This document shows, in pieces, positions 23,858 to 32,223 of a stretch of 43,881 nucleotides of DNA. Below the pieces are notes generated by a model that worked only from the letters and a program-made list of their open reading frames with translations, ran no database searches and had not been told where the DNA came from. The position numbers were made by a program, and so were the translations under genes. The stretch comes from Vibrio sp. UBA2441. Its GTDB lineage: Bacteria; Pseudomonadota; Gammaproteobacteria; Enterobacterales; Vibrionaceae. The stretch spans positions 8,268 to 52,148 of the forward strand of contig DDQN01000077.1 in NCBI GenBank assembly GCA_002342685.1, written 5' to 3'. Position 1 is the first letter of the stretch; every line of letters begins with the position of its first letter.

Positions 23858-24751
23858 TCAGAATTGCCAGTCTGTCTGACACAGTTTTTCAACAAACCAA
23901 TCAAATGCTCGCCCTTGCTGATCTCTGTTCCAAGCGATATAAGTCGCTTGATTGGGACGAGGAATTGTACATTGTTTTTCTATTAGCTCCCCACTGTCTA
24001 AATACGGTTTAGCAAGATGCACAGGTAAGAAACCGATGCCAACGCCCTGTATTTGTGCCGCGACTTTAGATTCCATCGTATTTACCCGTATCACCTGTTT
24101 ACTCTTGAACAGCCCAGTATCACGCTCAGGCAAAAGCTGAGATGTATCAGAGACGACAATAGAAGGATAATCCCGTAACTCTTCAACCTGTATAACCCCT
24201 TGCCCTTGCGCTAACGGATGCTTAGGAGAAATAGCAAAAACAAAGCTTATCTCGCCGATTTTATGCGTTTGAAAAAGCCCTTTTGGCAGCTCACCGGAAG
24301 CACCAATAACAATATCTGCCCGCCGATTGTGTAACGCATCCCAGCCGCCGGCCAACGCTTCAACCCCTAATGTAATATCCACGTTATGATCGAGCCGACT
24401 GAACTCTTCCACCAGCTCAAAAATCTTTGCCCGTGGAATAATGGTGTCTCTGGCAATCTTGATTTCACTTTCCCAGCCAGACTCCAATTGTTTCACCGAG
24501 TCAATTAATCGATTGGTTGCCAGCAATATGTCGCGCCCTTGCGCCAAAACAAGGAGCCCCGCAGGCGTCAATTTAGCCCGCTGCTTAGAGCGGTCAAACA
24601 GAGACACGCCCATGTCTTCTTCCAGTTTCTTAATAGTATAAGTGAGTGCAGAAGGCACCTTATAGAGTGATTCTGCTGCTGCGGCAAAACTTCCTTTTTT
24701 ATCTATGGCATCCAAAGCACGAAGCGCATCAATCGTCACGGCGTTATACAT
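23858..24751 (-). CDS. LysR-family transcriptional regulator
   Basis: A 297-residue regulator with the N-terminal winged helix-turn-helix (ALDAIDKKGSFAAAAESLYKVPSALTYTIKKLEEDMGVSLFDRSKQRAKLTPAG) and a C-terminal effector domain. It reads in the same direction as the quinone reductase and divergently from doxX-pirin. Such regulators commonly control exactly this set of redox genes. No cofactor can be inferred. Confidence 0.93.
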   Translation of the reverse strand: MYNAVTIDALRALDAIDKKGSFAAAAESLYKVPSALTYTIKKLEEDMGVSLFDRSKQRAKLTPAGLLVLAQGRDILLATNRLIDSVKQLESGWESEIKIARDTIIPRAKIFELVEEFSRLDHNVDITLGVEALAGGWDALHNRRADIVIGASGELPKGLFQTHKIGEISFVFAISPKHPLAQGQGVIQVEELRDYPSIVVSDTSQLLPERDTGLFKSKQVIRVNTMESKVAAQIQGVGIGFLPVHLAKPYLDSGELIEKQCTIPRPNQATYIAWNRDQQGRAFDWFVEKLCQTDWQF

Positions 24752-24898
24752 AAAACCCCCTTATTCAATTATTTTGAACTGAAGAGTCACAATGTTCCGA
24801 TTTTTCTCTCAATCCAACCTACCTATACTTAGTTTAAACAAGTGAAAAGTAGGTCACTTTACACTTTTGAACATATTGAAAATTATTGAGGTAATATC

Positions 24899-25345
24899 AT
24901 AAAAACGCAAATTAAAACACTATTAGAATCCAACTCAGGTTACGCTTCGCTCGCACTACGAGTACCTGTAGGCATTATTTTCATGGCTCATGGTGCACAA
25001 AAGCTGTTCGGCTGGTTCGGTGGATATGGTCTGGAAGGCACAGGACAATGGATGACATCTATTGGTCTGGGTCCTGGCATGTTGATGGCATTTCTAGCGG
25101 GCAGCGCTGAGTTCTTTGGCGGCCTGTTTATCTTACTTGGCTTACTGACTCGCCCTGCCGCTATGGCACTCGTCTTTACTATGCTTGTGGCCATATTCTC
25201 TGTTCACTTTGCTAATGGTCTGTTTATGTCAAACAACGGCTATGAATTTGGACTGGCACTTCTGGCTGCAAGCGCCTCGTTAGTTTTCTCCGGAGCTGGT
25301 AAAGCGTCATTAGATACGATGATCGCTAAGAAACTGACGTATTAA
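24899..25345 (+). CDS. DoxX-family membrane protein with probable AUA start
   Basis: A DoxX protein of about 149 residues with four membrane segments (VPVGIIFMAHGAQKLFGWFGG is family-typical), proposed to take part in redox or sulfur metabolism at the inner membrane. The first conventional ATG in frame is at 24983, but it lies inside the first helix. The frame stays open upstream, and GAGGTA (24888-24893) sits just before an in-frame ATA at 24899, with 5-6 nt spacing. Initiation there gives KTQIKTLLESNSGYASLALRVP, the usual DoxX N terminus. Thus ATG has probably become ATA. It precedes the pirin gene by 33 bp. Confidence 0.8.
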   Translation: MKTQIKTLLESNSGYASLALRVPVGIIFMAHGAQKLFGWFGGYGLEGTGQWMTSIGLGPGMLMAFLAGSAEFFGGLFILLGLLTRPAAMALVFTMLVAIFSVHFANGLFMSNNGYEFGLALLAASASLVFSGAGKASLDTMIAKKLTY

Positions 25346-25378
25346 CCTTTCAAATTTATCAATTAAGTGGAGCCTATT

Positions 25379-26119
25379 ATGACTAAGCATATTAAAAAAA
25401 TTCCCGGTCAAGCGTTGCATTACCTGCCCGCGAGTGACTACCACCCGGCCAATACTTATTTTCACTTTTCATTTGCCAATTATTACAACCCGGACAATAT
25501 GAATTTTGGTGCTCTACGTGTATTAAATGATGATGACGTCAAGCCCCATAGTGGTTTTGGCAAGCATCCTCATCAAGATATGGAAATAGTTAGTTACCTT
25601 GTTCATGGGCAGCTCACACACTGGGACAGTGCCACGGATGTTGAAGATGTTATCGGCCGTGGCCAGGTACAAACCGTAACCGCTGGCAACGGCGTATGGC
25701 ACTCAGAATTGAATCAACATGATGAATGGTGTTGTTTTCTGCAAATCTGGATCATGCCACCAGCACAAGGGCTACCCGTTCGCTATGAAAATCATAAGTT
25801 TGAAGCATCAGAGCGCGAAAATAAGCTGCTTCACATTGTCGGTAACGAACACAACCGTGGTGACGCTCCGTTATACCTTCATCAGGATGTGAACATGTAC
25901 GTGCCCGAAATCAATGATCCGGATGCTCAGGTCACTTTTAATGTCGACGCTGGCCGTCAGGTTTATATGAACAACTTTGAAGGGGAAGTTTATCTGGAAG
26001 GTGTAGACTCTCTTAAAGAGCGCGATTCTGCTGAGATTATTGGCCCTTGCGAGCTGAAACTGAGCGTTAAGAGTGATAAACCGTGTCACTTCATCTTAAT
26101 AGAGGTGGCAGCGGATTGA
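25379..26119 (+). CDS. Pirin-family protein
   Basis: A 246-residue cupin protein. The N-terminal cupin has the metal ligands of pirins: HPHQDMEIV (H63, H65) and later VWHSELN (H108, E110). Bacterial pirins are often quercetinase-like dioxygenases or redox sensors. ATG 25379 is preferred over the upstream GTG at 25367 because TGGAG precedes it by 7 nt. It is co-transcribed with doxX, forming a redox group with the divergent LysR/quinone reductase pair. Confidence 0.92.
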   Translation: MTKHIKKIPGQALHYLPASDYHPANTYFHFSFANYYNPDNMNFGALRVLNDDDVKPHSGFGKHPHQDMEIVSYLVHGQLTHWDSATDVEDVIGRGQVQTVTAGNGVWHSELNQHDEWCCFLQIWIMPPAQGLPVRYENHKFEASERENKLLHIVGNEHNRGDAPLYLHQDVNMYVPEINDPDAQVTFNVDAGRQVYMNNFEGEVYLEGVDSLKERDSAEIIGPCELKLSVKSDKPCHFILIEVAAD

Positions 26120-26203
26120 TAAAGTGAAAATGTATGCCTGACATGAATGGCGAGTTTGTTAGCGACTCGACCAGGCTATCAGGCAGAACTTTACCCTACG
26201 GTA

Positions 26204-26223
26204 GTGGCCAGTTAGCTGACCAC
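26204..26223. terminator. Hairpin between pirin and methyltransferase genes
   Basis: GTGGCCA (26204-26210) pairs with TGACCAC (26217-26223), with one G-T pair. A larger nested structure lies before it (TGCCTGA at 26135-26141 with TCAGGCA at 26179-26185, and CGAGT with ACTCG inside). There is no long U tract, but the location between convergent genes fits termination. Confidence 0.45.
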
Positions 26224-26229
26224 TTTGGT

Positions 26230-27936
26230 TTAAGCCGCTTTACTACACTTAACCGCTTTCGTGTTCAAAATATAAGGTAGGAGCAGTCTAGCTACAGCGC
26301 GAAATACCGGTACTACAACAGAGTTACCAAACTGTTTATAAGCAGCTGTATCTGCGCATACAATCCTGAAATCTGTATCGTATTCATCACGGTCAAACTC
26401 TGGCTTTTCAAAACCCATCAACCTAGCACATTCCTGTGGGGTTAACCTGCGTGGAGTTTTATATAGAGAGTCAAACTCCTCTGCATAACGACCATGCTCT
26501 GCGTCATATTTAGCTTCCCCTTCTTTTATTGCAGCTTTGTACTGAATTTCACTGCACTCTGGGTGATTTGCTTTGAACCGCTCAGCGAATACTGTTGCGG
26601 CAGCTTCTCTTTCTTGGTTCTTTCGGATACCAAATTCACGGTTTCTGATCAGGTACTCTGGTGATAACCCGCTATGGTTAATCAGGATTTCAGAACCATC
26701 TTTATAATAACGAGCAGACAAAGTACGGGTAACTGCATCTGGGTTTGTCGGATCAATAAGCCCAAAGCCAAATCCATTACCTTTTGTTTGATGCTTCAAA
26801 GCATAGTGATACAGATAATTCCACAAGTTCGGTGTAAGCGTGTATTTTTGTATTTCTTCTTCACTAAGTTTACAGAGTATTTCTGCAACCGAATATCTGT
26901 TTTCCGGCATTTCAATATTACTAAGAGAAAACTGTTTAATACGATTATCTTCTTCAACCAGATCTTTACGCACACCAACCAGTACAATACGCTCCCGATG
27001 CTGAGGTGTAAAATTTGCGCCATCGATAATTGCAGGCTCCGGTTTGCGTTTTCTCACATTAAGAATGGCTTCCTCAATATCATTGCCTTCACCACTAATA
27101 TCTGCCACCCAATACCCCGCACGGTCAAGTGAACGGATAATCGTTGCAAAAGTATTACCCTTATCATGACTCTTCAGGTTCTTCACGTTTTCAAGAACAA
27201 AAAACTTTGGCTTTCTTGCCAGCAAGATTTGCTCAACATCAAAGAACAAGGTTCCTTGGGTATCACAGTCAAAACCATGAGCTCTACCTAGCGAATTTTT
27301 CTTTGAAACTCCAGCTAGGGAGAAAGGCTGACAAGGAAAGCCAGCAAGCAACACATCATGCTCCGGAATATGCTTCAGGATACTTTCTCTTTTCTCTTCT
27401 TCAGTTAATTTGCTATTTCCGCTCTGCGTGATACGGGTAATATCCATCAAAGAAGAGTTTTGTTCCGGATTATCAGTTTCATCATCAAGAAAATAAGGTA
27501 ATTCAGATTCCCCCACATAATGATTAGCCAGATATGTCCGTCGAGCCCTTTGTTCCCATTCACAAGTAAACACACACTTTCCGCCAATATCCTCAAAACC
27601 TTTTCTCAATCCTCCTATACCGGCAAAAAGATCGATAAATTCGAATTCAGGATTATCCCAGTGCAAAGGCTTTGCAGGCAGTAATTTATTGCGAATATCT
27701 TGAATCACTTTCTCACGAAAAACTATTGGGTTTTTTTCAGGGCTGGCTTTCCAGCGGTTTAATTTTTCCCTGCTAATATCTTCATAACCCTCACTTGTCT
27801 CTTTCAATTTCAGAGCTAAATTTTTTTGGTCGTATACTTCAATTAACAGTTTGAGAAGCTTGTTGGTAGCAATCCGGTTACGTTCAAGACGCTGTTCGTC
27901 TTCCAGATCACCTTTGAGAGTTTCGTTATTGCGCAT
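26230..27936 (-). CDS. Dcm-like DNA (cytosine-5) methyltransferase
   Basis: A C5-methyltransferase of 568 residues very close to E. coli Dcm. FEFIDLFAGIGGLRKGFE is motif I, LLAGFPCQPFSLAGVSKKNSLGRAHG contains the catalytic Cys (about residue 202), FVLENVKNLKSHD is motif VI, and RRLTPQECARLMGFE with YKQFGNSVVVPVF is motif IX-X. Similarity suggests CCWGG, with the inner cytosine methylated, but this is inference. The ATG at 27936 gives an N terminus of Dcm length and has no ribosome binding site; a GTG at 27978 does (AAAGGGG, 8 nt before) but would add 14 residues. A perfect 18-bp dyad lies between. The gene is the last of a vsr-R-M cluster. Confidence 0.93.
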   Translation of the reverse strand: MRNNETLKGDLEDEQRLERNRIATNKLLKLLIEVYDQKNLALKLKETSEGYEDISREKLNRWKASPEKNPIVFREKVIQDIRNKLLPAKPLHWDNPEFEFIDLFAGIGGLRKGFEDIGGKCVFTCEWEQRARRTYLANHYVGESELPYFLDDETDNPEQNSSLMDITRITQSGNSKLTEEEKRESILKHIPEHDVLLAGFPCQPFSLAGVSKKNSLGRAHGFDCDTQGTLFFDVEQILLARKPKFFVLENVKNLKSHDKGNTFATIIRSLDRAGYWVADISGEGNDIEEAILNVRKRKPEPAIIDGANFTPQHRERIVLVGVRKDLVEEDNRIKQFSLSNIEMPENRYSVAEILCKLSEEEIQKYTLTPNLWNYLYHYALKHQTKGNGFGFGLIDPTNPDAVTRTLSARYYKDGSEILINHSGLSPEYLIRNREFGIRKNQEREAAATVFAERFKANHPECSEIQYKAAIKEGEAKYDAEHGRYAEEFDSLYKTPRRLTPQECARLMGFEKPEFDRDEYDTDFRIVCADTAAYKQFGNSVVVPVFRAVARLLLPYILNTKAVKCSKAA

Positions 27937-27948
27937 GTCAAAATTACT

Positions 27949-27993
27949 AAAGGGGAATATTGTGTGAAATCGTAACACACAATATTCCCCTTT
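27949..27993. promoter_or_regulatory. Perfect 18-bp inverted repeat before the methyltransferase gene
   Basis: AAAGGGGAATATTGTGTG (27949-27966) is exactly inverted as CACACAATATTCCCCTTT (27976-27993), with a 9-nt loop. It lies 12 bp upstream of ATG 27936, between the restriction and methyltransferase genes. It could be an autoregulatory methyltransferase operator, as known for EcoRII-like and SsoII-like methylases, or an RNA hairpin covering the only good ribosome binding site. Confidence 0.75.
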
Positions 27994-28028
27994 CAAACAG
28001 ACACTGTATAAAAAAACAGTTATAATTA

Positions 28029-29258
28029 TTATTTTTGCAGACAAGTCACTTCATCAATGAAATCCTTGAAAGACATCAGCCAGCTAATCTGACTTTTCTG
28101 ATAAGTAGCCTGAATTGGCTCGGGAATAACTAGTTGTAAATTTTTATTTCGCATTTCTTCAGTCTGGGCTTCACTAATTGCCGGCTCTAGGGATATTAAG
28201 TGTTTATGCTTAATCCTATCTGCTTCTGCAAGCACTTGCCTCCAGCGGTCTTTACACGTTGTTTTAGCCCCCAAAATACGCAATTTATCTTCGGGGAAAT
28301 GATGATCCTGATAGCTATCTGTTCCGGGGAAAAGAAAGTCCGGCTTTTGCTTTCCTTCGGTCCTCGCTCCTCGCTTGAAGCCAAGATGATTTTTATCCAA
28401 AATAACTTCAATATGATTTTCAAACGCATGCCCACTTCTGGATTTTCTCCTGTTCTGCACACTTAGAGAAAAGCGAACAAACTCATCCACATCATCACCG
28501 TTTTCACCAAAACCAACTTTAAGCTTTTCTTGAACAATGTGCCTTTCTAGTTGCCTAAAAGCCGACTCTTCGGTTTCCATCCATTCAATTAAAGCAGCAT
28601 CTGGACACTCTACAGGGCATACCTCTGTCGCAACACTTCGGGCAAAATTTGAGAACTCTCGGGTGTTAGGAAACACAACACCAAACCGCTCAATAATTCG
28701 CTGTAAGTAGTGATCTCCAGCTTGCCCTATTTCAATGCCATATCTGGCGAACATTAAGCGTATGGGGACAGAAATCTGGCTATCTATTAGTGAAACCTTA
28801 GTTAAGCCTTTTTTATTTGCCAACTGTTGCCGAGCACCAAACAATGTTCGAATCTGATATTCATACTCACTTTCGCAAGGACAAAAAATCATCAAAACAC
28901 TACCATCATTCGCCAGCGCTATAAGAAAAAAATCACCTGGTTGAAAACGGTTGCTTACATCATTCGATTTATAATAAAGCCGCCACTCGGGACTCCGCTT
29001 ATTATCCTGATAACGGGCATCATACCAAGTTACCGTATCTTCTATTACAACAGGAACACTTTCTCTTTCGTCTAAATATACCATTGTTGCGTTCAGTAAC
29101 TTCTGACTGCCGTTATCAGGCATACCTAACTTTCGACCGAAACCCGCTTTTGGTAGCCCGCCAATTTCATGTTGATTCGATCTCGCTGAATCAGCATCTA
29201 CAACAGACAGATATTTGAATGCAGCGCTTTCAAAGACATCAGATAATTGCTCAAACAT
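28029..29258 (-). CDS. EcoRII-like type II restriction endonuclease
   Basis: A 409-residue protein resembling EcoRII (404 residues). The C-terminal catalytic core has QNRRKSRSG, KPDFLFPG, and AKTTCKDRWRQVLAEADRI; the D307, K332 and E345 spacing (25 and 13 residues) equals that of EcoRII D299, K324 and E337. The N-terminal effector-binding domain is more divergent. EcoRII cuts before CCWGG. The ATG at 29258 has GAGG at 6 nt; the GTG at 29270 is less likely. It precedes the matching methylase, and a promoter may lie in the 138 bp after vsr. Confidence 0.9.
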   Translation of the reverse strand: MFEQLSDVFESAAFKYLSVVDADSARSNQHEIGGLPKAGFGRKLGMPDNGSQKLLNATMVYLDERESVPVVIEDTVTWYDARYQDNKRSPEWRLYYKSNDVSNRFQPGDFFLIALANDGSVLMIFCPCESEYEYQIRTLFGARQQLANKKGLTKVSLIDSQISVPIRLMFARYGIEIGQAGDHYLQRIIERFGVVFPNTREFSNFARSVATEVCPVECPDAALIEWMETEESAFRQLERHIVQEKLKVGFGENGDDVDEFVRFSLSVQNRRKSRSGHAFENHIEVILDKNHLGFKRGARTEGKQKPDFLFPGTDSYQDHHFPEDKLRILGAKTTCKDRWRQVLAEADRIKHKHLISLEPAISEAQTEEMRNKNLQLVIPEPIQATYQKSQISWLMSFKDFIDEVTCLQK

Positions 29259-29396
29259 AACCAACCTCACTCATACAGAAAACTAAGATTAGTCTCTTTT
29301 TAAATCAAATGCACTTTATATAGCTAGTTGAAAACTTAAGAATTTCTATATTTAGAAGAGAGTCGCCTCAAACCTGAGACAATAGCCCTATTGACA

Positions 29397-29900
29397 TTAA
29401 ATTTTGAAGTAAGTGTCTAAATTAGGATCTGAAATAGCACCATTTTTAAGCCCTAAACTATCAATGACTCCAAAGAACAACTCTGCCTGAAGCCATTCCT
29501 GTACTAAACGAACAATCATCGCTTCGGCTAACTTATTTTTTCCCATAATCGCGCATTCCCAGATAACCAAAACCCGAATTTTCTGACTCTGAAGCGCCTT
29601 TATCACTCGTATGTCACGTCGCACATTTAAATTCAATTTATTCTGCCAAAACGAAATTCTTGATTTAGGTAGCTGAAAAAAATCACAATTATGAGCGTGC
29701 CAAAAACAACCATGAACAAAAACAGCTGCCTTATATTTGGGAAAATAAAGGTCCGGGCGACCTATAAGGGCTTTAGGACAAATACGATATCTCAACCCGT
29801 TTCGATGCAGTGCCTTACGAAGTTTAACTTCTGGCTTCGTATCTCTGGATTTAATTGCCCGCATATTCCTGCTTCGGGTTTCTTTATCGTGAACATCCAT
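29397..29900 (-). CDS. vsr: Very short patch repair endonuclease
   Basis: A Vsr nuclease of 167 residues that nicks T:G mismatches arising from deaminated 5-methylcytosine. The start at ATG 29900 gives positions one less than E. coli: catalytic D50 in GRPDLYFP, H63 and H68 in VFVHGCFWHAHNC, and zinc ligands C65, H70, C72 and C116 (WECAIMG). It begins the operon with the restriction and methylase genes, whose methylation creates the mutable sites. A TTG at 29933 is possible but poor. Confidence 0.93.
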   Translation of the reverse strand: MDVHDKETRSRNMRAIKSRDTKPEVKLRKALHRNGLRYRICPKALIGRPDLYFPKYKAAVFVHGCFWHAHNCDFFQLPKSRISFWQNKLNLNVRRDIRVIKALQSQKIRVLVIWECAIMGKNKLAEAMIVRLVQEWLQAELFFGVIDSLGLKNGAISDPNLDTYFKI

Positions 29901-29998
29901 GAAAACCGCCGCTAAATTAATAAGTGTAGACAAAAACGCCCCTTCAGCCTGTCAGTGATTGTGATATCATCTTGCTGCAAATTTTTAAGGGTTATTCA

Positions 29999-30658
29999 AT
30001 GAACTATCAAGCTGCTATTTTTGACATGGACGGACTGCTGTTAGACACGGAAAGAGTGTGCCAACAGTCGTTCAAGAAGGCCTGTGAAGTACTTTCTTTA
30101 CCATTTTTGGAAACCGTTTATCTCGGGATTATCGGCCAAAATGCACAGGGCATTGAGCAAACCATCCGAAACGGTTATGGCGAAAGTTTGGATTACACAA
30201 CCCTGAGAAAAGTTTGGATGCAATACTATCACGAAGTGGTCGATCATCAGGCTATTCCGGTAAAAGAGGGCGTTATCGAACTTCTTGAATGGTTCAAATT
30301 ACATATGATACCAATGGCTGTTGCTACCTCTACCGAGCAAAAGTTGGCAAATGTTAAACTAGAACTGGCTGGACTAAAACATTACTTCACTGGCATCACT
30401 AGTGGTTGTGAAGTCACTCAAGGCAAACCCCATCCTGAGATATTTCAACTGGCAGCTAAACGCCTCAATGTTAAACCTGAGCACTGTTTAGGTTTTGAAG
30501 ACTCTAACAATGGTGTCCGCTCAGGGGTAGCAGCAGGGCTACAAATGTTCCAAATCCCTGATTTGGTATCTCCGGGGGCTGATATCATTTCACTAGGCCA
30601 TACCATCAAACCATCGTTAACCTCTGTATTGAATCAGTTACAAACAGTCAAAAAGTAA
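29999..30658 (+). CDS. HAD-family phosphatase (beta-phosphoglucomutase-like)
   Basis: A 219-residue soluble hydrolase. The nucleophile motif AIFDMDGLLLDTE (D10, D12) is motif I. PMAVATSTEQ is motif II, and GKPHPEIFQLAAKRLNV with LGFEDSNNGVRSG completes motifs III and IV. It probably dephosphorylates a sugar phosphate or similar small molecule. ATG 29999 is preferred over an upstream TTG since AAGGG precedes it. It is divergent from vsr by about 100 bp. Confidence 0.88.
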   Translation: MNYQAAIFDMDGLLLDTERVCQQSFKKACEVLSLPFLETVYLGIIGQNAQGIEQTIRNGYGESLDYTTLRKVWMQYYHEVVDHQAIPVKEGVIELLEWFKLHMIPMAVATSTEQKLANVKLELAGLKHYFTGITSGCEVTQGKPHPEIFQLAAKRLNVKPEHCLGFEDSNNGVRSGVAAGLQMFQIPDLVSPGADIISLGHTIKPSLTSVLNQLQTVKK

Positions 30659-30681
30659 TCATTTCGATACGTTACCCTGAC

Positions 30682-30721
30682 TTTCATTATTACCGACATT
30701 CATTTATCAGTAATAATGAAA
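30682..30721. terminator. AT-rich hairpin after the HAD gene
   Basis: TTTCATTATTAC (30682-30693) pairs with GTAATAATGAAA (30710-30721) around a 16-nt loop. A second hairpin, CTGTTTAT with ATAAACAG, follows. Both lie between convergent genes. They are plausible but weak terminators. Confidence 0.4.
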
Positions 30722-30799
30722 AGCACAAACCTGTTTATAAACATCCATTTTGATAAACAGCTCTTATTTGCCAATCTATTACTGTTTAGGTAAGGCAGG

Positions 30800-31801
30800 C
30801 TACTTGTCTGTTGTCTGAGTGGCCGCTTCCCAATCCGTAAGAATTTTCATTATCTGGCGAGAGTCTTGCGGTGACACAGCAGGACGTTGAAGATTTTTCT
30901 GCCCTTTTTCCAACGCTTCACGAATTAATATCACTTGATATAAGAATCCATTACCATCAGCCGATACGGTAACGGTTTCACCTTGCTGTTCGTATTCAGT
31001 AATGACAAGCTGATTCCCTTCTGCTTCCGGCAACCATGGGTTAGAAGCGAGCTCTAAACTACCCTTACTGCCGAGCACGGTAAATCCTGCATGTAATCCA
31101 TAGTCTTCTGCGCTATGCAGTTGACACACAACCTTATTTGAAAATTGGATGGTCGCAGCAGACTCACAAATATTACCATCAGCACCACGACGACCTGATG
31201 CCGATATACGATAGTCATTGAAAATCGTATCACCAAATGCCTTCTGCATAACAAGGTGCATTAACGACGCAGGATAACAGCCCAGATTATAGAGTGTCCC
31301 TTTACTGTCAGGGTTTACGAACTGGGCAATGGAGGCACAATACTGTGCATTGATTGAGCGCACCTCTCCAATGGTACCGCTGCTAATGACCTGTGCAATG
31401 GTACTGGCCATTGGATGAGTCAGATACATCAAGCCTTCTGCAAAGAACACATTGTTTTTAGCTACCGCAACAAGCGCCGAGTCGATTTTATCCATATCAA
31501 CGGATAATGATTTTTCACATAGAATCGCTTTACCTGCATTTGCTGCTTTTATCACGAATTCATGATGCAGGTGATTAGGTAGAGCAATGTAAATAATATC
31601 AACATTGCTATCGTTTATGAGATCATCGTAATCGTAATACGTCTTCTCTATGGCATATTTTTCAGCAAATTCAGTCAGGGGAGCTTCGGATCGACCCGCA
31701 ACTGAATACAACCGTGTATTGCCGTCTTCAATTATCGCATCGGCCATGACACCTGAAATAAAGCTGGTGCCAAGAATTCCCCAGTTCAGTGTTTTTTTCA
31801 T
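30800..31801 (-). CDS. Gfo/Idh/MocA-family oxidoreductase
   Basis: A 333-residue NAD(P)-dependent dehydrogenase. The Rossmann motif is NWGILGTSFISGVMADAI, and CEKSLSVD is the family's EKP-like catalytic stretch (lysine K96 region), here with S replacing P. HEFVIKAANAGKAILCEKS is otherwise typical. The substrate, probably a cyclic sugar or inositol derivative, is unknown. It lies 2 bp after the monooxygenase-like gene. Confidence 0.9.
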   Translation of the reverse strand: MKKTLNWGILGTSFISGVMADAIIEDGNTRLYSVAGRSEAPLTEFAEKYAIEKTYYDYDDLINDSNVDIIYIALPNHLHHEFVIKAANAGKAILCEKSLSVDMDKIDSALVAVAKNNVFFAEGLMYLTHPMASTIAQVISSGTIGEVRSINAQYCASIAQFVNPDSKGTLYNLGCYPASLMHLVMQKAFGDTIFNDYRISASGRRGADGNICESAATIQFSNKVVCQLHSAEDYGLHAGFTVLGSKGSLELASNPWLPEAEGNQLVITEYEQQGETVTVSADGNGFLYQVILIREALEKGQKNLQRPAVSPQDSRQIMKILTDWEAATQTTDK

Positions 31802-31803
31802 GG

Positions 31804-32106
31804 TTACTTCTCTGCTGTTAATAGTTGGGTTTCAAAGGATTGAACAAGATCCGTCAAGCCTAAGTGAATAAAGCGTTGAGTATGTTCAGCTTGAAAGTGT
31901 TGTTCAAAGGCTTCCTGATCCTCATATCGCTCCCAAAAGATAAAACGATATGGGTCTTTTTTATCTTGTAGGGGCACGGCCATAGAGCACCCTTCTTCAC
32001 TATTCATACCATCACAAAACGCATGAATTTCAGCAATTGCAGTATCAAGATCACTTTCCGGTTTGATACGGAGCTCAGCAGTAATAAATAAGCCTTGTTT
32101 AAACAT
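31804..32106 (-). CDS. ABM-domain (quinol-monooxygenase-like) protein
   Basis: A 100-residue single-domain dimeric ferredoxin-like protein of the antibiotic biosynthesis monooxygenase family. RFIFWERYEDQEAFEQHFQAEHTQRFI is the diagnostic stretch. Members oxidise quinols or aromatic compounds without a cofactor, or detoxify aldehydes. The ATG at 32106 is used because GGAG lies 7 nt before it. It is co-transcribed with the oxidoreductase and divergent from a LysR gene. Confidence 0.85.
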   Translation of the reverse strand: MFKQGLFITAELRIKPESDLDTAIAEIHAFCDGMNSEEGCSMAVPLQDKKDPYRFIFWERYEDQEAFEQHFQAEHTQRFIHLGLTDLVQSFETQLLTAEK

Positions 32107-32191
32107 ATCGTTCTCCATTTACCTGTGGGAATTACCCCGTTGACTGACTATTAATTTTAATTGACTCAAAATAGTTGATAAACCATCATTT

Positions 32192-32210
32192 AGTTCTCTG
32201 TTTATGAACT
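32192..32210. promoter_or_regulatory. Candidate LysR operator in the divergent promoter region
   Basis: AGTTC-N9-GAACT lies in the 117-bp gap between the LysR gene and the monooxygenase gene. The arms are exact inverses, and LysR proteins typically bind such spaced dyads in divergent promoters. Confidence 0.45.
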
Positions 32211-32223
32211 ATAGGTTGCCAAT

